Shown piece by piece: positions 23,294-35,006 of a DNA stretch of 64,000 nt; the first letter of the stretch is position 1, and each line of letters starts with the position of its first letter. The stretch comes from Siphonodentalium dalli (lineage: Eukaryota > Mollusca > Scaphopoda > Gadilida > Siphonodentaliidae): contig CP136068.1 in NCBI GenBank assembly GCA_032622095.1, positions 181,416,796 to 181,480,795 on the forward strand, written 5' to 3'. A program made the translations under genes and the position numbers. Below the pieces are notes generated by a model. That model was not told the origin of the DNA, made no database searches, and saw nothing but the letters and a program-made list of their open reading frames with translations.

Positions 23294-23398
23294 ATAATAT
23301 CCATATTTGTATGGTTTTATTGAGACAGACCCAAGATAATTTAGGCTGTTGCAGCTTTATTTGGCCGTTTTTGGCCGGTTTGTTGGGTAAAGGGTTAA
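23294..23398 (+). mobile_element. Family B right-end fragment
   Basis: Repeats the last 105 bp of copy 2 almost exactly (AATATCCATATTTGTATGG to GGGTAAAGGGTTAA) without hairpins or left end. A truncated copy or a local duplication of the neighbouring end. Confidence 0.88.
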
Positions 23399-24204
23399 TT
23401 GTAGGCATTTGCTTGAGTTGTTAATTGTAGCTATCACAATCATGCTAATATTTACCTTACAAGCTACATGCCTTGAGTAACAAGCGAAATCTCTCTATTA
23501 CCGATTTATAACATTTCACAATGTTCACCATTAGGATCCCGTATAAACAGCGCAGCGTGGCCGAGTATTATCTGTCATCTGCTTATTTTACTGAAATCAT
23601 TTCCAAATGAACGCTAGAGTGGGGAAATCCATTCAGTATAAAAAGGGTTAATAAATTTCCGCTTATACATGCAGTGTAAGTTTCTAATAAGTGAACCAAT
23701 GCAAGGGGTTATACAGTACACGATATAGTTGAAAAAGTTGAAAATTTGAAAAAAAGTTTATGTTGATACTGACTGATACACCCTTATGTGTCGCATGCTA
23801 TACGAAGCGAACATTCAAATGAGACACTCTGTATACGTACGTATATACAAGCACTGTGTACAAAATCGGTTTGTGCCGATTCGCTGTTAGTCCAATCGTT
23901 CATTGTTGCCAAGCCGTTGATGTGTCTACAAAGAACATGAAGTATAGATTATGACTCAATGAATAGAGGTATCTCTCCGGACTTATCAGGCCATAACATT
24001 GTGAAGAAGTGGATAGAAGAGACACTTCAGTTGCGATGATTATGTCTGATATATAAACCGATGTAATTGAATATGAAAAGAACGGCGCGCATTATTGAAG
24101 CTTATATGAGTACTCAAACAGGTACTGACTATTAAAGGGGAAATGTGAAGTACCGCACTGACGTCATCACAACGCCCGAGTTCAATGCTTCACACGAAGA
24201 ATGT
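23399..24204. other. Unassigned sequence
   Basis: About 800 bp, A+T-rich, no supported gene or repeat. Confidence 0.35.
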
Positions 24205-24659
24205 ATATATGTGACCCGCCATATCAAATCCAGTCGGAAGTCGGGATTTTTTTACCCTGTGCCAATGCATTCTCTTATATATGCGAGTCGACCATGGGTC
24301 GCCTCGCATATATAAGAGAATGCATTGGCTTAACAATTTTTTATCATGTTTTTTAAATAAATGTTTCTTACAATTTTTAGGACATAAAATAAAAAAACAT
24401 CCATTATACCCTGCAGGGAGTCCCACACAAGAAGAGTGTCGTCTGCTCATGTTTGTCTGGGGCTCTGTATGGGTGAACTTATAAAATTGTTAAAGAATAC
24501 AAGAACAAATTACTAAAATTGTAAAAAATTGTTAGGCCAATGCATTCTCTTATATATGAGAGGCGACCTATGTTCGACTCGCATATATAAGAGAATGCAT
24601 TGGCACAGGGTAAAAAAATCCCGACTTCCGACTGGATTTGATATGGCGGGTCACATATA
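24205..24659 (+). mobile_element. Hairpin MITE family A, complete copy
   Basis: Termini TATATGTGACCCGCCATATC and the mirror end at 24659. Hairpins at about 24263-24329 and 24537-24602; the second has small changes in its loop. The linker has a deletion relative to the copy at 14204. No frame. Confidence 0.9.
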
Positions 24660-24712
24660 CGACTAACACTGTTGTACCTGCTTAAAGGGACATAATGCAT
24701 TTGAAGTACATG

Positions 24713-25064
24713 CACTGTTAGAAAAAATACCGTCGTTTTAACGGTCTGAGACCGCGCAACATCGCTGCCAACATTTGACCGTTAAACATACAGTCAGACC
24801 GTGGCATGTTCCACGGTATAAAACCGTTTAAGTAACTGGCAGACCGTAACCAATAACTGTCAGACCGTTGTATATTTTACGGTTCAGCACCGTTTGATTA
24901 ATATCAAGACCGTAACTAATAAAGGTCAGATCAATGGTATTATTTTAGACAATTTTCATGGCCACACAAATTAACGGTAAAACACTGTCAAACTGATGAA
25001 ACGGTATGGGACCGTCGATTATGACGGCCCGAAACCGTTGAACCGACAGTAATTTCTAACAGTG
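24713..25064. mobile_element. CACTG-ended non-autonomous DNA element
   Basis: 352 bp with inverted ends CACTGTTAGAAA (24713) and TTTCTAACAGTG (25064); similarity extends to about 21 bp (GACAGTAATTTC on the right). The interior repeats ACCGT/ACGGT boxes on both strands about every 20-30 bp. CACTG termini recall CACTA/EnSpm-like or Chapaev-like elements, but the flanking bases give no clear target duplication. No frame. Confidence 0.75.
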
Positions 25065-25256
25065 TGGCTTCATGCGATATAAAATGGACGTCTGTTAAAC
25101 AACTATCATAAACACGTACATGAAAACATAGAATGACTTTGTTTTATTTTTCATTATAAATAACTCTCCAATAACAAGATTTCGCATATCAAAACCGTTG
25201 TTATATACAGAACATGTATACATATCAGTGGAATTATCGAACAAACTCCGATTTGG

Positions 25257-25656
25257 TTAACCCTTTACCCAACAGAAGGGCCCTGTGCCAATGCATTCTC
25301 TTATATATGCGAGTCGACCATAGGTCGCCTCGCATATATAAGAGAATGCATTGGCTTAACACATTAAAAATTATAAAATTGTTAAAGAATGTAAGAAAAA
25401 ATGGTAAAAAGTGTTAAAAACAGATTTTTTTTAGGCCAATGCATTCTCTTATATATGCGAGGCGACCTATGGTCGACTCGCATATATAAGAGAATGCATT
25501 GGCACAGGGCATACCTGTAACCATCACAATGTGGTCAATGAGCCGGTTCCAATGATATCCATATTTGTGTGGTTTTATTGAGACAGACCAAAGATAATTT
25601 AGGCTGTTGCAGCTTTATTTGGGCGTTTTTGGCCGGTTTGTTGGGTAAAGGGTTAA
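25257..25656 (+). mobile_element. Hairpin MITE family B, copy 3
   Basis: TTAA at both edges, inverted ends CCCTTTACCCAACAGA and TTGGGTAAAGGG. Hairpins at about 25287-25354 and 25436-25502. Same orientation as copy 2 and highly similar to it. Confidence 0.92.
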
Positions 25657-25778
25657 TACGATACCAAAGTTTATTTATAACTTGACGGTAAACATTGCAA
25701 AAGGTCAAACAAAGCATTGAACTATTCTTAATTTTATATTTATACTAAAATATTTTAAATTACCACACAATTAGTTAT

Positions 25779-26125
25779 GTCGTTTGCAGAATGAGGTCCA
25801 CAAAGGGTGAATTTAGTGATGCTACCCCACACAGCGGGCTAGCATCACCAAATTCACCCTCTGTGGACCTTATTCTACATGGCCTCATCTGATATGGGAG
25901 ACATAGACTCAGACTGACGTTCCCAAATGGTGAATATTCTGATTTAAACCCATTGGGAACCTCGATTAAGAAATGTGTCGTCTGCCAATTTGGGGATATA
26001 GATAAACTAAACTAAAAATGAAATAGAATCTATGTGAAGTTTCTATAGAAATGTGATAATAAATAAAGTTTCCAGAGAAGATGAGGCCTAAGCAGAATGA
26101 GGCCCTCAGATGGTCGATTTGGTTT
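25779..26125 (+). repeat. Family J repeat, copy 2
   Basis: Hairpin 25787-25875: arms CAGAATGAGGTCCACAAAGG and its complement around a loop with CACACAGCGGGCTAGCATC. After it come the usual J phrases GATTTAAACCCATTGGGAAC and GATGAGGCCTAAGCAGAATG. The loop holds one copy of the motif that forms the satellite at 21.4-22.3 kb. Confidence 0.85.
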
Positions 26126-26442
26126 AAACATTGTTTATTTCCCATCAGATTTATAACTACATTTTATAATTTATACATGAGTTGACAAAATAATAAAATG
26201 ACAGTGCTGTAGGGGTTATGTATATGGTGTGTATCTGATGAGGGGCGAACAACAGTAAGCACGTGGCTTTTTATGATTGTCGTCCTCCCGCTGTGTCTTT
26301 TGGGCCCTGTAAAATATTTCGAATTTGAGTTGTGTTTTGTCTTTTAGATTCAGGGCTCGGCAGTAGATAGCCATTATAGGTCGGTTTGATTTGTGTACTG
26401 TGAGTAAGAAGGTTGGGTTGAGAGAGGGACAAAGAAAGCGAT

Positions 26443-26473
<31 letters not shown>

Positions 26474-26517
26474 GGGAGAGAGAGCGAGAGAGAGAGAGAG
26501 AGAAAGAGAAAGAGAGT
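26443..26517. repeat. (GA)n microsatellite
   Basis: Purine-only tract, mainly GA with a few GGGA and AAAG interruptions. Confidence 0.97.
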
Positions 26518-26574
26518 GAAAGGTGCCATATTATGGTGCTACACGTGATTTCTTTTTTTCACATTGCTTTGAGA

Positions 26575-26660
26575 ATACTGAGACGGTTTAATTTAGTGAG
26601 GCTAGCGGGATAGTGTCACTAAATTCACCCTCTATAGGTAAGCCCATTCTGCAAATCACA
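26575..26660 (+). repeat. Family J fragment
   Basis: Partial hairpin: TTTAATTTAGTGAGGCTAGC, then CACTAAATTCACCCTCTA, ending CATTCTGCAAATCAC. Left arm degraded. Confidence 0.75.
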
Positions 26661-27902
26661 AGCACATTAAACTCGAAATGTCCTTATTGGAGAACTATCA
26701 ATACTGAATATATAAGAACAAAATTATCTATTTCTCTATGTTCTAGTCGTGCTATTTTTACATAATTATATATGTTTTGTATATTTATGCCCAGCAAGAC
26801 AGGAAGTGCATTGGGTCTCGTTATCAACTACTTATGCTGGGGGGGGGGGGGGGGGTAACATTAGGGCCAGCGATGGGGAAGCTGGTTATAATGTTGTAAG
26901 CGCCGATTTGTGATCTACTCCATCACATAGAATATAGTCTGAGTCGTGTATTTGGCATTTGATGATGTTTGTCAGTTACTTTTCAGGAATTAGTTGTCGT
27001 TGCTTTAAAAACGGGTCTCATTGTCCCCAGTCGAAGTGAACATGGGGGTGGAGGGGTACAATACAACAAATAAAAATTGACATGATCTGAATCTGTTTTT
27101 TTTATTTGTATTGAGAACAAAGAGTGACAAGAGATATCTTTATTACCTCCAAATATAGGAGAGATCGATATACATGACATATAATTACGGTTGGATTAAA
27201 GTGGGCTGCCATGGTCAGTGTGGTGGGCCGTTATGTATGGAGAGTTGTTGGAAACCACGAGAGTGAAGCATATATGCACTTGAATGTTCACTACAGCTTT
27301 TGTTGCAGGAAAATCTGATTTGTCCAATAGATATGAAAGTTAGTCGTTACAACATGCGTGGGTGTTGAGAAGATAATTACAATGGGCGTGACACGGGTTG
27401 CTGAACGCCATTCCATGATATGAATATGTTTTTTTTATTTGTATTGAGAACAAAGAGTGACACCGGAGAAATGACAGAAAATACGCACGCGTTCATGCTC
27501 TTAATCCAGGACACTGAAGAGCTGAACTCAACCACGCCAACATGCACTGAATCTTATCTCAATTCTAGCATGCAGTGGTCCCCTCTCACGTCCCTACGGC
27601 TAACACTGAAAAACAAATTAAAGTATTCTAAGACGTTGTCTCATAGCAACCGTTAGCTCTTTCCATTGATGAATATGTTTGGAAACCTCCATATATTGAG
27701 AAGTGGGATATACTATCAGCCCTAGGGGACACTTTGTTCTCAGCCACCAACCACATAATCGAATATGTTTCAAACCCTTTGCTAATACAGATTCACTAAT
27801 CGATACCGCCCTGTGGACATAGGATAACGACAAAGTGATCAAACTCTATTTAGAAATTGAGAATTCACGAACAAAATTTGTATTGTCTGCATTGATGTTC
27901 GG
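26661..27902. other. Unassigned; one short direct repeat
   Basis: Contains a 17-G run (26839-26855). The phrase TTTATTTGTATTGAGAACAA with AGAGTGACA occurs at 27099-27130 and again at 27434-27463. The frame 27420-27656 starts inside that repeat and shows no domain. No gene is supported. Confidence 0.4.
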
Positions 27903-29584
27903 TCGTCTCGAGTAAGATCACACTGGCTCTATAAGGAATGCATTGGTCGTTAACCTCGAGTAAGATCACACCTGCTATATAAGGAATGCATTGGTCGTTA
28001 GCCTCGAGTAAGATCACACCGGCTCTATAAGGAATGCATTGGTCGGTAGCCTCGAGTAAGATCACACCGGCTCTATAAGGAATGCATTGGTCGTTAGCCT
28101 CGAGTAAGATCACACCGGCTATATAAGGAATGCATTGGTCGTTAGCCTCGAGTAAGATAACATCGGCTCTATAAGGAATGCATTGGTCGTTAGCCCCGAG
28201 TAAGATCACACCGGCTATATAAGGAATGCATTGGTCGTTAGCCTCGAGTAAGATCACACCGGCTCTATAAGGAATGCATTGGTCGTTAGCCTTGAGTAAG
28301 ATCACATCGGCTCTATAAGGAATGCATTGGTCGTTAGCCTCGAGTAAGATCACATCGGCTCTATAAGGAATGCATTGGTCGTTATCCTCGAGTAAGAACA
28401 CATCGGCTCTATAATGAATGCATTGGTCGTTAGCCTCGAGTAAGATCATAGCGGCTCTATAAGGAATGCATTGGTCGTTAGCCTCGAGTAAGATCACACC
28501 GGCTATATAAGGAATGCATTGGTCGTTAGCCTCGAGTAAGATCACACCGGCTCTATAAGGAATGCATTGGTCGTTAGCCTTGAGTAAGATCACACCGGCT
28601 CTATAAGGAATGCATAATCGTTAGCCTCGAGTAAGATCACATCGGCTCTATAAGGAATGCATTGGTCGTTATCCTCGAGTAAGAACACATCGGCTCTATA
28701 AGGAATGCATTGGTCGTTAGCCTCGAGTAAGAACACATCGGCTATATAAGGACTGCATTGGTCGTTAGCCTCGAGTAAGAACACATCGGCTCTATAAGGA
28801 ATGCATTGGTCGTTAGCCTCGAGTAAGAACACATCGGCTCTATAAGGAATGCATTGGTCGTTAGCCTCGAGTTAGATCACACCGGCTCTATAATGAATGC
28901 ATTGGGCGTTAGCCTCGAGTAAGATAACACCGGCGCTATAAGGAATGTATTGGTCGTTAGCCTCGGGTAAGATCACATCGGCTCTATATGGAATTCATTG
29001 GTCGTTAACCTCGAGTAAGATCACACCGGCTATATAAGGAATGCATTGGTCGTTAGCCTAGAGTAAGATCACACCGGCTCTATAAGGATTGCATTGGTCG
29101 TTAGCCTGAGTAAGATCACATCGGCTATATAAGGAATGCATTGGTCGTTAGCCTCGAGTAAGATCACATCGGCTCTATAAGGAATGCATTGGTCGTTAAC
29201 CTCGAGTAAGATCACACCGGCTCTATAAGGAATGCATTGGTCGTTAGCCTTGAGTAATATCACACCGGCTCTATAAGGAATGCATTGGTCGTTAGCCTCG
29301 AGTAAGATCACATCGGCTCTATAAGGAATGCATTGGTCGTTAGCCTCGAGTAAGATCACACCGGCTCTATAAGGAATGCATTGGTCGTTAGCCTTGAGTA
29401 AGATCACACCGGCTCTATAAGGAATGCATTGGTCGTTAGCCTCGAGTACGATCACATCGGCTCTATAAGGAATGCATTGGTCGTTAGCCTCGAGTAAGAT
29501 CACATCGGCTCTATAAGGAATGCATTAGTCGTTAGCCTCGAGTAAGATCACATCGGCTATTTTCGGAATGCATTGGTTGTTAGC
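27903..29584. repeat. 48 bp satellite, about 35 copies
   Basis: Unit GCCTCGAGTAAGATCACACC, GGCTCTATAAGGAATGCATT, GGTCGTTA. Thirty-five copies with few indels. As 48 is a multiple of three, the minus strand stays open for 242, 80 and 144 codons, giving a 16-residue repeat LLEANDQCIPYRAGVI. The commonest variants (ACC/ATC, CTC/CTA, GATC/GAAC) all change residues (G/D, R/I, I/F), so the pattern does not look like protein-level constraint. I treat it as a non-coding satellite. Confidence 0.95.
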
Positions 29585-30944
29585 CGGAGCTTGACCGAGT
29601 ATTTAGGAGTTATAATCATGGCAGTCGGCCGTAGCGAGTTGGACTAATGGGACTATATGCAGGATATGTATGTTTATATGATCTCACAAGATGCCATAGG
29701 TCATTAATGACGTATTGTGTGCTTAGTTCACTACTTCAAACTGATAATTTGCGACTCACCCACTACACCCCGCAGAATATATCATAAGGGACCCTAAGCG
29801 ATTCACATTATTACCACATCTGTTGAGTAATGTCGAGTTTTTTGCCTGCTGCCATTTTATTAGAGCGGCTTACGTTTACCCAGAACACCAGGTCCCTATT
29901 CTAAGTACGACATATCACGAGTATACTAAAATTATCGTTTTTTTTATTGTTTAAACATATTGTTAATATAATATAATATTACAAGAGGGATCGGGGCTCA
30001 AGTTTTGACAACTTACATCCGCCCCTCTCCCATTAACATTTTAACAAATACAATGTAGATGACGAACATAACATGTATACAGGATGATATGCGGTGTGTA
30101 TGTGGTTGCTGCCAGTCCTATCCTTCTGCTTTTAAAATGTCATCTGAGGTTGTGAACACGGCTAGCATAGGTATATGACGTGTGCAAATTAACAAGAAGT
30201 CAGTTCGGAGTTCGGAGTTCGGAGTTCGGTCAGCGAGTTCGGTCAGTCAGTCGGACAGTCAGTCAGATACACTATGTCAGAGACTAGTCCGGGAATGGAC
30301 TTACACTATACAGCGAAAGAAACGACGACGCTCCGACTTGCAAAGATCTAATTGTTCACATGTAAACTTCATATTGTTTAAGTATGTATTAAATTATGAC
30401 GCAATCAACGGCCAAAGTCAATATCGATATATGATCAGGGTATTGGTACAGTTAGATACGATAAACTGGTGGGTTGCAATCTTGTCAAAAAGTTCGCATC
30501 TTTGAGTTACATACAGACAATTATGTTGCCGAACAATTCAACAACAATGGATGTACCATAAAACTCGACACCCGAACTACGATAAAATGTAAAAAACAGT
30601 CCTTCATTCGTCCTGGACAAATCGCAGATAAACAAACGAGAATTATTTAGCGAACGAGATTAAGGAGGAGGTCAAGTGACCAATTTTGAATGGGCATTTC
30701 CATGCAAATATCCGCGGCAAAAGTTACAGAGTTGCAAATATTTCTGGGCGTGACTTTGTACGGTATTGAAAACAACACATATTTACCTAGGGTATCGGCT
30801 TGGAATATATTCCATTAGAAAGTTGGTTTATTTTTTTAAAAACTTTATATTGATTTTTTAAAACTAGGTCAACTGTTGTAATTCCAGAAAAAAATCCTTT
30901 AAAATTCATTTATATACAAAAATTGCCAATTTACCAAGCGCAGT
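29585..30944. other. Mostly unassigned; simple repeat at 30200-30268
   Basis: 30200-30268 holds GTTCGGA repeats running into GTCA repeats. 30665-30730 (GTCAAGTGACCAATTTTGAA, TTTCCATGCAAATATC) has a second copy at 60250-60300, so it is a dispersed fragment. No gene is supported. Confidence 0.5.
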
Positions 30945-32572
30945 CGACAGTTAACGTTAACCCTTACCATGACCTTAACTCTAACCGTGACCATAAGCAT
31001 AGACCCATCCATAAGGCAAACATACTTGCAACCTTTGCCCTACCCCTACCCATAAACATAGCTGCATTCCTCCCTCTATTAATCAGTAACCCTGAACATA
31101 ACTACCTGTATTGATCGGTAGTCGTTAATTATCTGGATCAGATATAAAGGTGATCGTGATAAATTACAGAGATTTGCCGCGATCAGTCTTTCGCACGTAT
31201 TACTGTTTTCTAACGAACATCCATTCGGCCCAGTGGGACTTGGCTCCAGACATCAATCGGTCAACGAACCAATCTGAGTGTTAATTCAGAAGAGGTGCTA
31301 AGAAGTTTATTCAATAATCATTCTCATTTAGCCACAACAATACTTTCGCGGCGACTCCCAGAGTTTGTGTTATTTTCAATCAGAACATTCGGTTTATCGC
31401 TGATAGACAACCATGTCGATAAGTCAGTTATACTGTCCGAATAAGCGGAGATCTAACGCATTCTCTGACATCGGGACGCAGTGGGGATATCGTCTAGACA
31501 ACTGATCCGTGTCTTTCATTTCCCTCGATAATGTATCCGTTCTCAAATAAAGCATCATGTCAGGTGTCTTGACAGTGCAAAAAATAAGTCAGGTCGGAAC
31601 GAATGGCGTATAGGAATCAGGGGGCTAAATTTGCTTCAGAGTGCACAGTGGAATGCTAGAGGTGAATTTAACTGAAGAATGGCCTTCATCTGATGCATGT
31701 GATATTTTATTAAAGGCTGACATCTTGTTTATTTGATTTGTACGTCACACCTATATAATTTAAAATTGTGAATTAATGGGGAAATGTTTTTTTTGTGAGT
31801 GAGAAATTTGCTGTAGTTCTAGGTTTTTTCCAGGTAAAATTTGGCTGCGGGATAGCCCTGTCATACACTTGGGGATTTATTTAAAAGTAAACGCATGACC
31901 TATGATTTTTCTTGCATTTTCGTGAACAGCTGGAGTCAAACTAGCTGAGTAAACATCACTGGAGTGTCCTGCATGATTCAATTCAGTGAATTGGACTGAA
32001 ACGCTAATACTGTCGTCTATGACCACCCTGTTTAAGTGGAAATGGTAAATGCACTGATGCTGGTTGGTTTTGCTGAACTGCTATGCTGCTGGTAATGTAA
32101 TATGTCAATGCGATGCTGTTAAGAAAAAGTATTGTTGTCAATATTAACGGGGTTAGAGCCCTCGAGCTTTAATACTGAAATATTGGTTCGAGTTGACTCA
32201 CTGTTATATATAGGGTGTTTAGCCAATCACGCTATTGAACAGAAAAGAAGACCGGGGCGCTCTGGTAACAAATTAGCAGAACAAATACGCAGCGTGGGAG
32301 AGTGATCATTAAGTGATGTTCCTTAGGAGGATTGGGCCGTTCTGATGTGGACAACTAGCAAAGCCTGAATATACAGCGTTTAGACCTATTAGGTGCAGTT
32401 AAATAATGTGATATGCAAATTCATGGTAGCTGGGGTTAGAACCCTACAAGATCACGTGCATAGGAGTGAACTAGACACGACCAGTATACTAAATAAGTAG
32501 GTATCCATGGATATATGTTGATTAGAGACAGCTGGCCACACTGGGAGAAAGCAGCAGATTAGCAGAGCTATC

Positions 32573-32936
32573 AATTCGTTATCAATTCTTTATTTTCTCC
32601 GTCCACTAATATGTGGAACTGGAGGTGGACATATATAGCATCATAATTATATAATGTCAACAAAAGTTTAAAAATAATAGAGATAAATAAAGTAGGGAAA
32701 CTCACACAAAAAAGATAACAAATTCGAGATAATAACAGAGAAATATAATTAAATTAAATACACACTTAGCTGGGAAAGCTGCACTGGGACCATGTTTATA
32801 TACGTACAGGAGGGCATGCATGTAGATTCAATTTAAACCAATTTAAATGGCTGCTTTGGTAACTATTTCCGATGCAAATCTGGCTAATTTCAACATGTTT
32901 GTTTTATTTCCGTCATTAAAAAGAGTTTTTAGCAGA
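32573..32936 (-). mobile_element. 5'-truncated LINE inserted in X
   Basis: Sense strand is minus. Flanked by a 24 bp target duplication with one mismatch (32549-32572 and 32937-32960; core ATTAGCAGAGCTATC). The uninterrupted site is visible in X copy 2 (near 37615). The 5' end retains 29 codons before a stop (see next entry); the 3' untranslated part ends AATAAAGAATTGATAACG. Large target duplication, 5' truncation and a coding tail fit target-primed reverse transcription. Confidence 0.82.
32843..32932 (-). pseudogene. C-terminal tail of a LINE ORF2-like frame
   Basis: Twenty-nine codons and a TAA stop, beginning LKTLFNDGNKTNMLKLARF and ending TKAAI. A short conserved region of the form LF..GN...L..LA.F is the usual far C-terminus of animal non-LTR reverse-transcriptase proteins. 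The rest of the protein (endonuclease, reverse transcriptase) is absent because the copy is truncated. It compares well with the independent tail at 38572-38727 (LFNSGNKRTLTNLALF), which supports both calls. Not functional. Confidence 0.7.
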
Positions 32937-33000
32937 AAGCAGCATATTAGCAGAGCTATCCCCAGGCTGATTATGGGGCTACTAAAACGAATGAGTATCT

Positions 33001-33689
33001 TTCACGACACTGTAAACGTCAAATCCCCGCCTACTTAAATCAGATTATACCATCAACAGTAAAGGATAACTGTTATTATGACATGAGAAATGCATTGAAT
33101 TTATATCGTCCCACAAAATAACATATACCACTTTCCTGCCGAACTGCGTCCTGGATTGGAACAAATTAGATGAAAAAAAGAAAGAAATAAACATTCAACT
33201 CGATATGTTCAAAAAGCACTAATACATAAGCCTTTAAACCACCAACATAGTTTTCATATGGTAAACGGATATTAAACATCCTTCACTGCAAACTAAGGTG
33301 TGAATGCAGTAACTGGCAAGCAGATAAACGTCAAAATCGTATACCAAACTTTGCTACAAGTAGGTGTGGACATTACGTAGAAAACACTTTCCACTATTTG
33401 TTTTTGAATGACACCTATACTTTCAAGAAAGAATCACACTTCGCAATAATAATCTCCTGGGTTTCAATATACATTCAGTTAATACATTATTATTTGGGAA
33501 CCCAAAGCTGAAAAAATGTGAAAATGGAGATATATTTCAACTATACTTCAAACTATATACACTTGTAAATATGTTATACCTATTGTGTTGACAACCCAAA
33601 TCATTATGCACAAGTGGATCAAACTTGTCCTCCAATCCCAATGCCATTATATATTGTAATATACTTGTTGGTAATACATATGTTTAAAC
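33001..33689. other. Unassigned sequence
   Basis: A+T-rich, no supported gene or repeat. Confidence 0.35.
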
Positions 33690-34070
33690 TAATGGATAAT
33701 GTCTATGAGCATTAACGCACGGGTAAGTTTACGGAAGTGACACGGGGCGAAATTGTTCTATTATCGCCCCTATATGTGTTGCATATTGTGATATGGAACC
33801 AGAGTCGTGATTAGTTGATCTCCATTGGTGGGTATACACCTTGATATTTCCACCTGCACTCCCTTGAACCAGACCAACCATTTGCATCCCCTTTGTATAC
33901 ATGCTAAAACTGGTACCTCCAGCTTTCCAATTGTTGAAAATTTCCAACCTAGAGCAACCTTTGACCAAATGTCTAAAAATACAAATGCCCCACTATGGGT
34001 TGAAATATCAAGCAATTTCAACCTATATGGAGTGTGTGAAAAATGTCCAACTGCTGTTATGCCAGGCATG
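33690..34070 (-). mobile_element. TIR element family G, copy 1 (partial)
   Basis: Inverted relative to 36537-37187. Carries one terminal repeat (AACGCACGGGTAAGTTTACG at 33715), one copy of the 70 bp unit that is triplicated in copy 2, and the conserved interior (CCAACCTAGAGCAACC, ATGGGTTGAAATATCAAG). The opposite terminus is not recognisable. Frames on both strands through this block are not maintained in copy 2. Confidence 0.75.
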
Positions 34071-35006
34071 ACCTTTCTATGGAATAATGTTTATGCCATT
34101 CCGGATGCGTGTGTAAACCACAGGGGATCAACTGAGAAACAAGCGATGCAAACGAAACATACTATAATCTGTAATCTACCATAGGCAAAGCAACATGCTA
34201 TAATCTGTAATCTGCTATAGGCGAAGCAACCACCGAAAGCGAAATTAGTTCAGACTCACGCATATTGTCAGGCGAAATAGCCGAAGGAATAATAAAATTT
34301 AATTTTGTAATTTCGATTCCGTCGCTATGTTTGTTTCACAAAATTTCCGTTCAAATAGTATGGAGAAAGTTTAATCCACTCTGCGAAGTTTAATCAACAG
34401 TAGGCACGTTTAATCAACAGGTGTTGATTAAATGTAAAATTTAAACAGATGGCTTTATTTATATAGTAAGATAGGCGATCGTGGTATAAATACTTGGATA
34501 TGCACTTTGATAAAAGCTAAAACCCATAAACTCATAACCGCGACTATAAGAGTATTGAGTTGATGCAGAGTTAATGGAGAGCAAAATAAGAGAAACGAAG
34601 CAACCGCCGAAAGCGAAATAACAAAACTAAATTTTTGTAGCGAAAGTTTAGGTCGATATATATACACGTGCATCCGATGTAGTATAAACAGTATTCCATA
34701 AATTCCAACTGTTGAACATTTTTACAAAATATCAACCCTATAACCCCGGTCGCCATGTCCCTGTGTGGAACATTACAGTGTGAATGCATTCCACTGCAAC
34801 ATAACCTTTGTATCCTCAACAATTATATTATGACCTACACGTCTCATTTTCCGGGTGTTCAATGAATGCCCATGTGATGGGACAGACACATATATGCATG
34901 ACTTCAATCATCCGCCCGTGGCCTTCATCGCAGCAACTCAACGCCGCGACTGGGGAGTGCAACATTTCACACCATGCACCTCTGCCATTAACACTGAATT
35001 GAATCG
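34071..35006. other. Unassigned; scattered short repeats
   Basis: GCTATAATCTGTAATCT is repeated at 34158 and 34198, GTTTAATCAACAG two times at 34388-34422. The motif AACCGCCGAAAGCGAAAT (34608) and a variant at 34240 also occur in the 43.5-43.9 kb cluster. No gene. Confidence 0.5.

Larger units (their letters stand above)
30945..33000 (-). mobile_element. Composite X-F element, copy 1 (inverted)
   Basis: Read on the minus strand: module X (about 33000 to 31985, interrupted by a LINE tail), a poorly conserved joint, module F (31600 to 31105), then a degenerate GGGTTA-type tract (31095 to 30945). The same order X-F recurs on the plus strand at 37597-39062, and F plus tract recurs at 40215-42790. 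F anchors are GACATCGGGACGCAGTGGGG, CCATTCGGCCCAGTGGGA and CATCATGTCAGGTGTCTTGA. This copy holds only one of the 42 bp units amplified at 40.3-42.0 kb. No frame and no certain termini, so the class is unknown. Confidence 0.75.

Noticed and set aside
27865-29503. Minus-strand repeat protein of 16-residue units
   Set aside because: Unit length is a multiple of three and the common variants change residues; no exon signals or start context support a gene.
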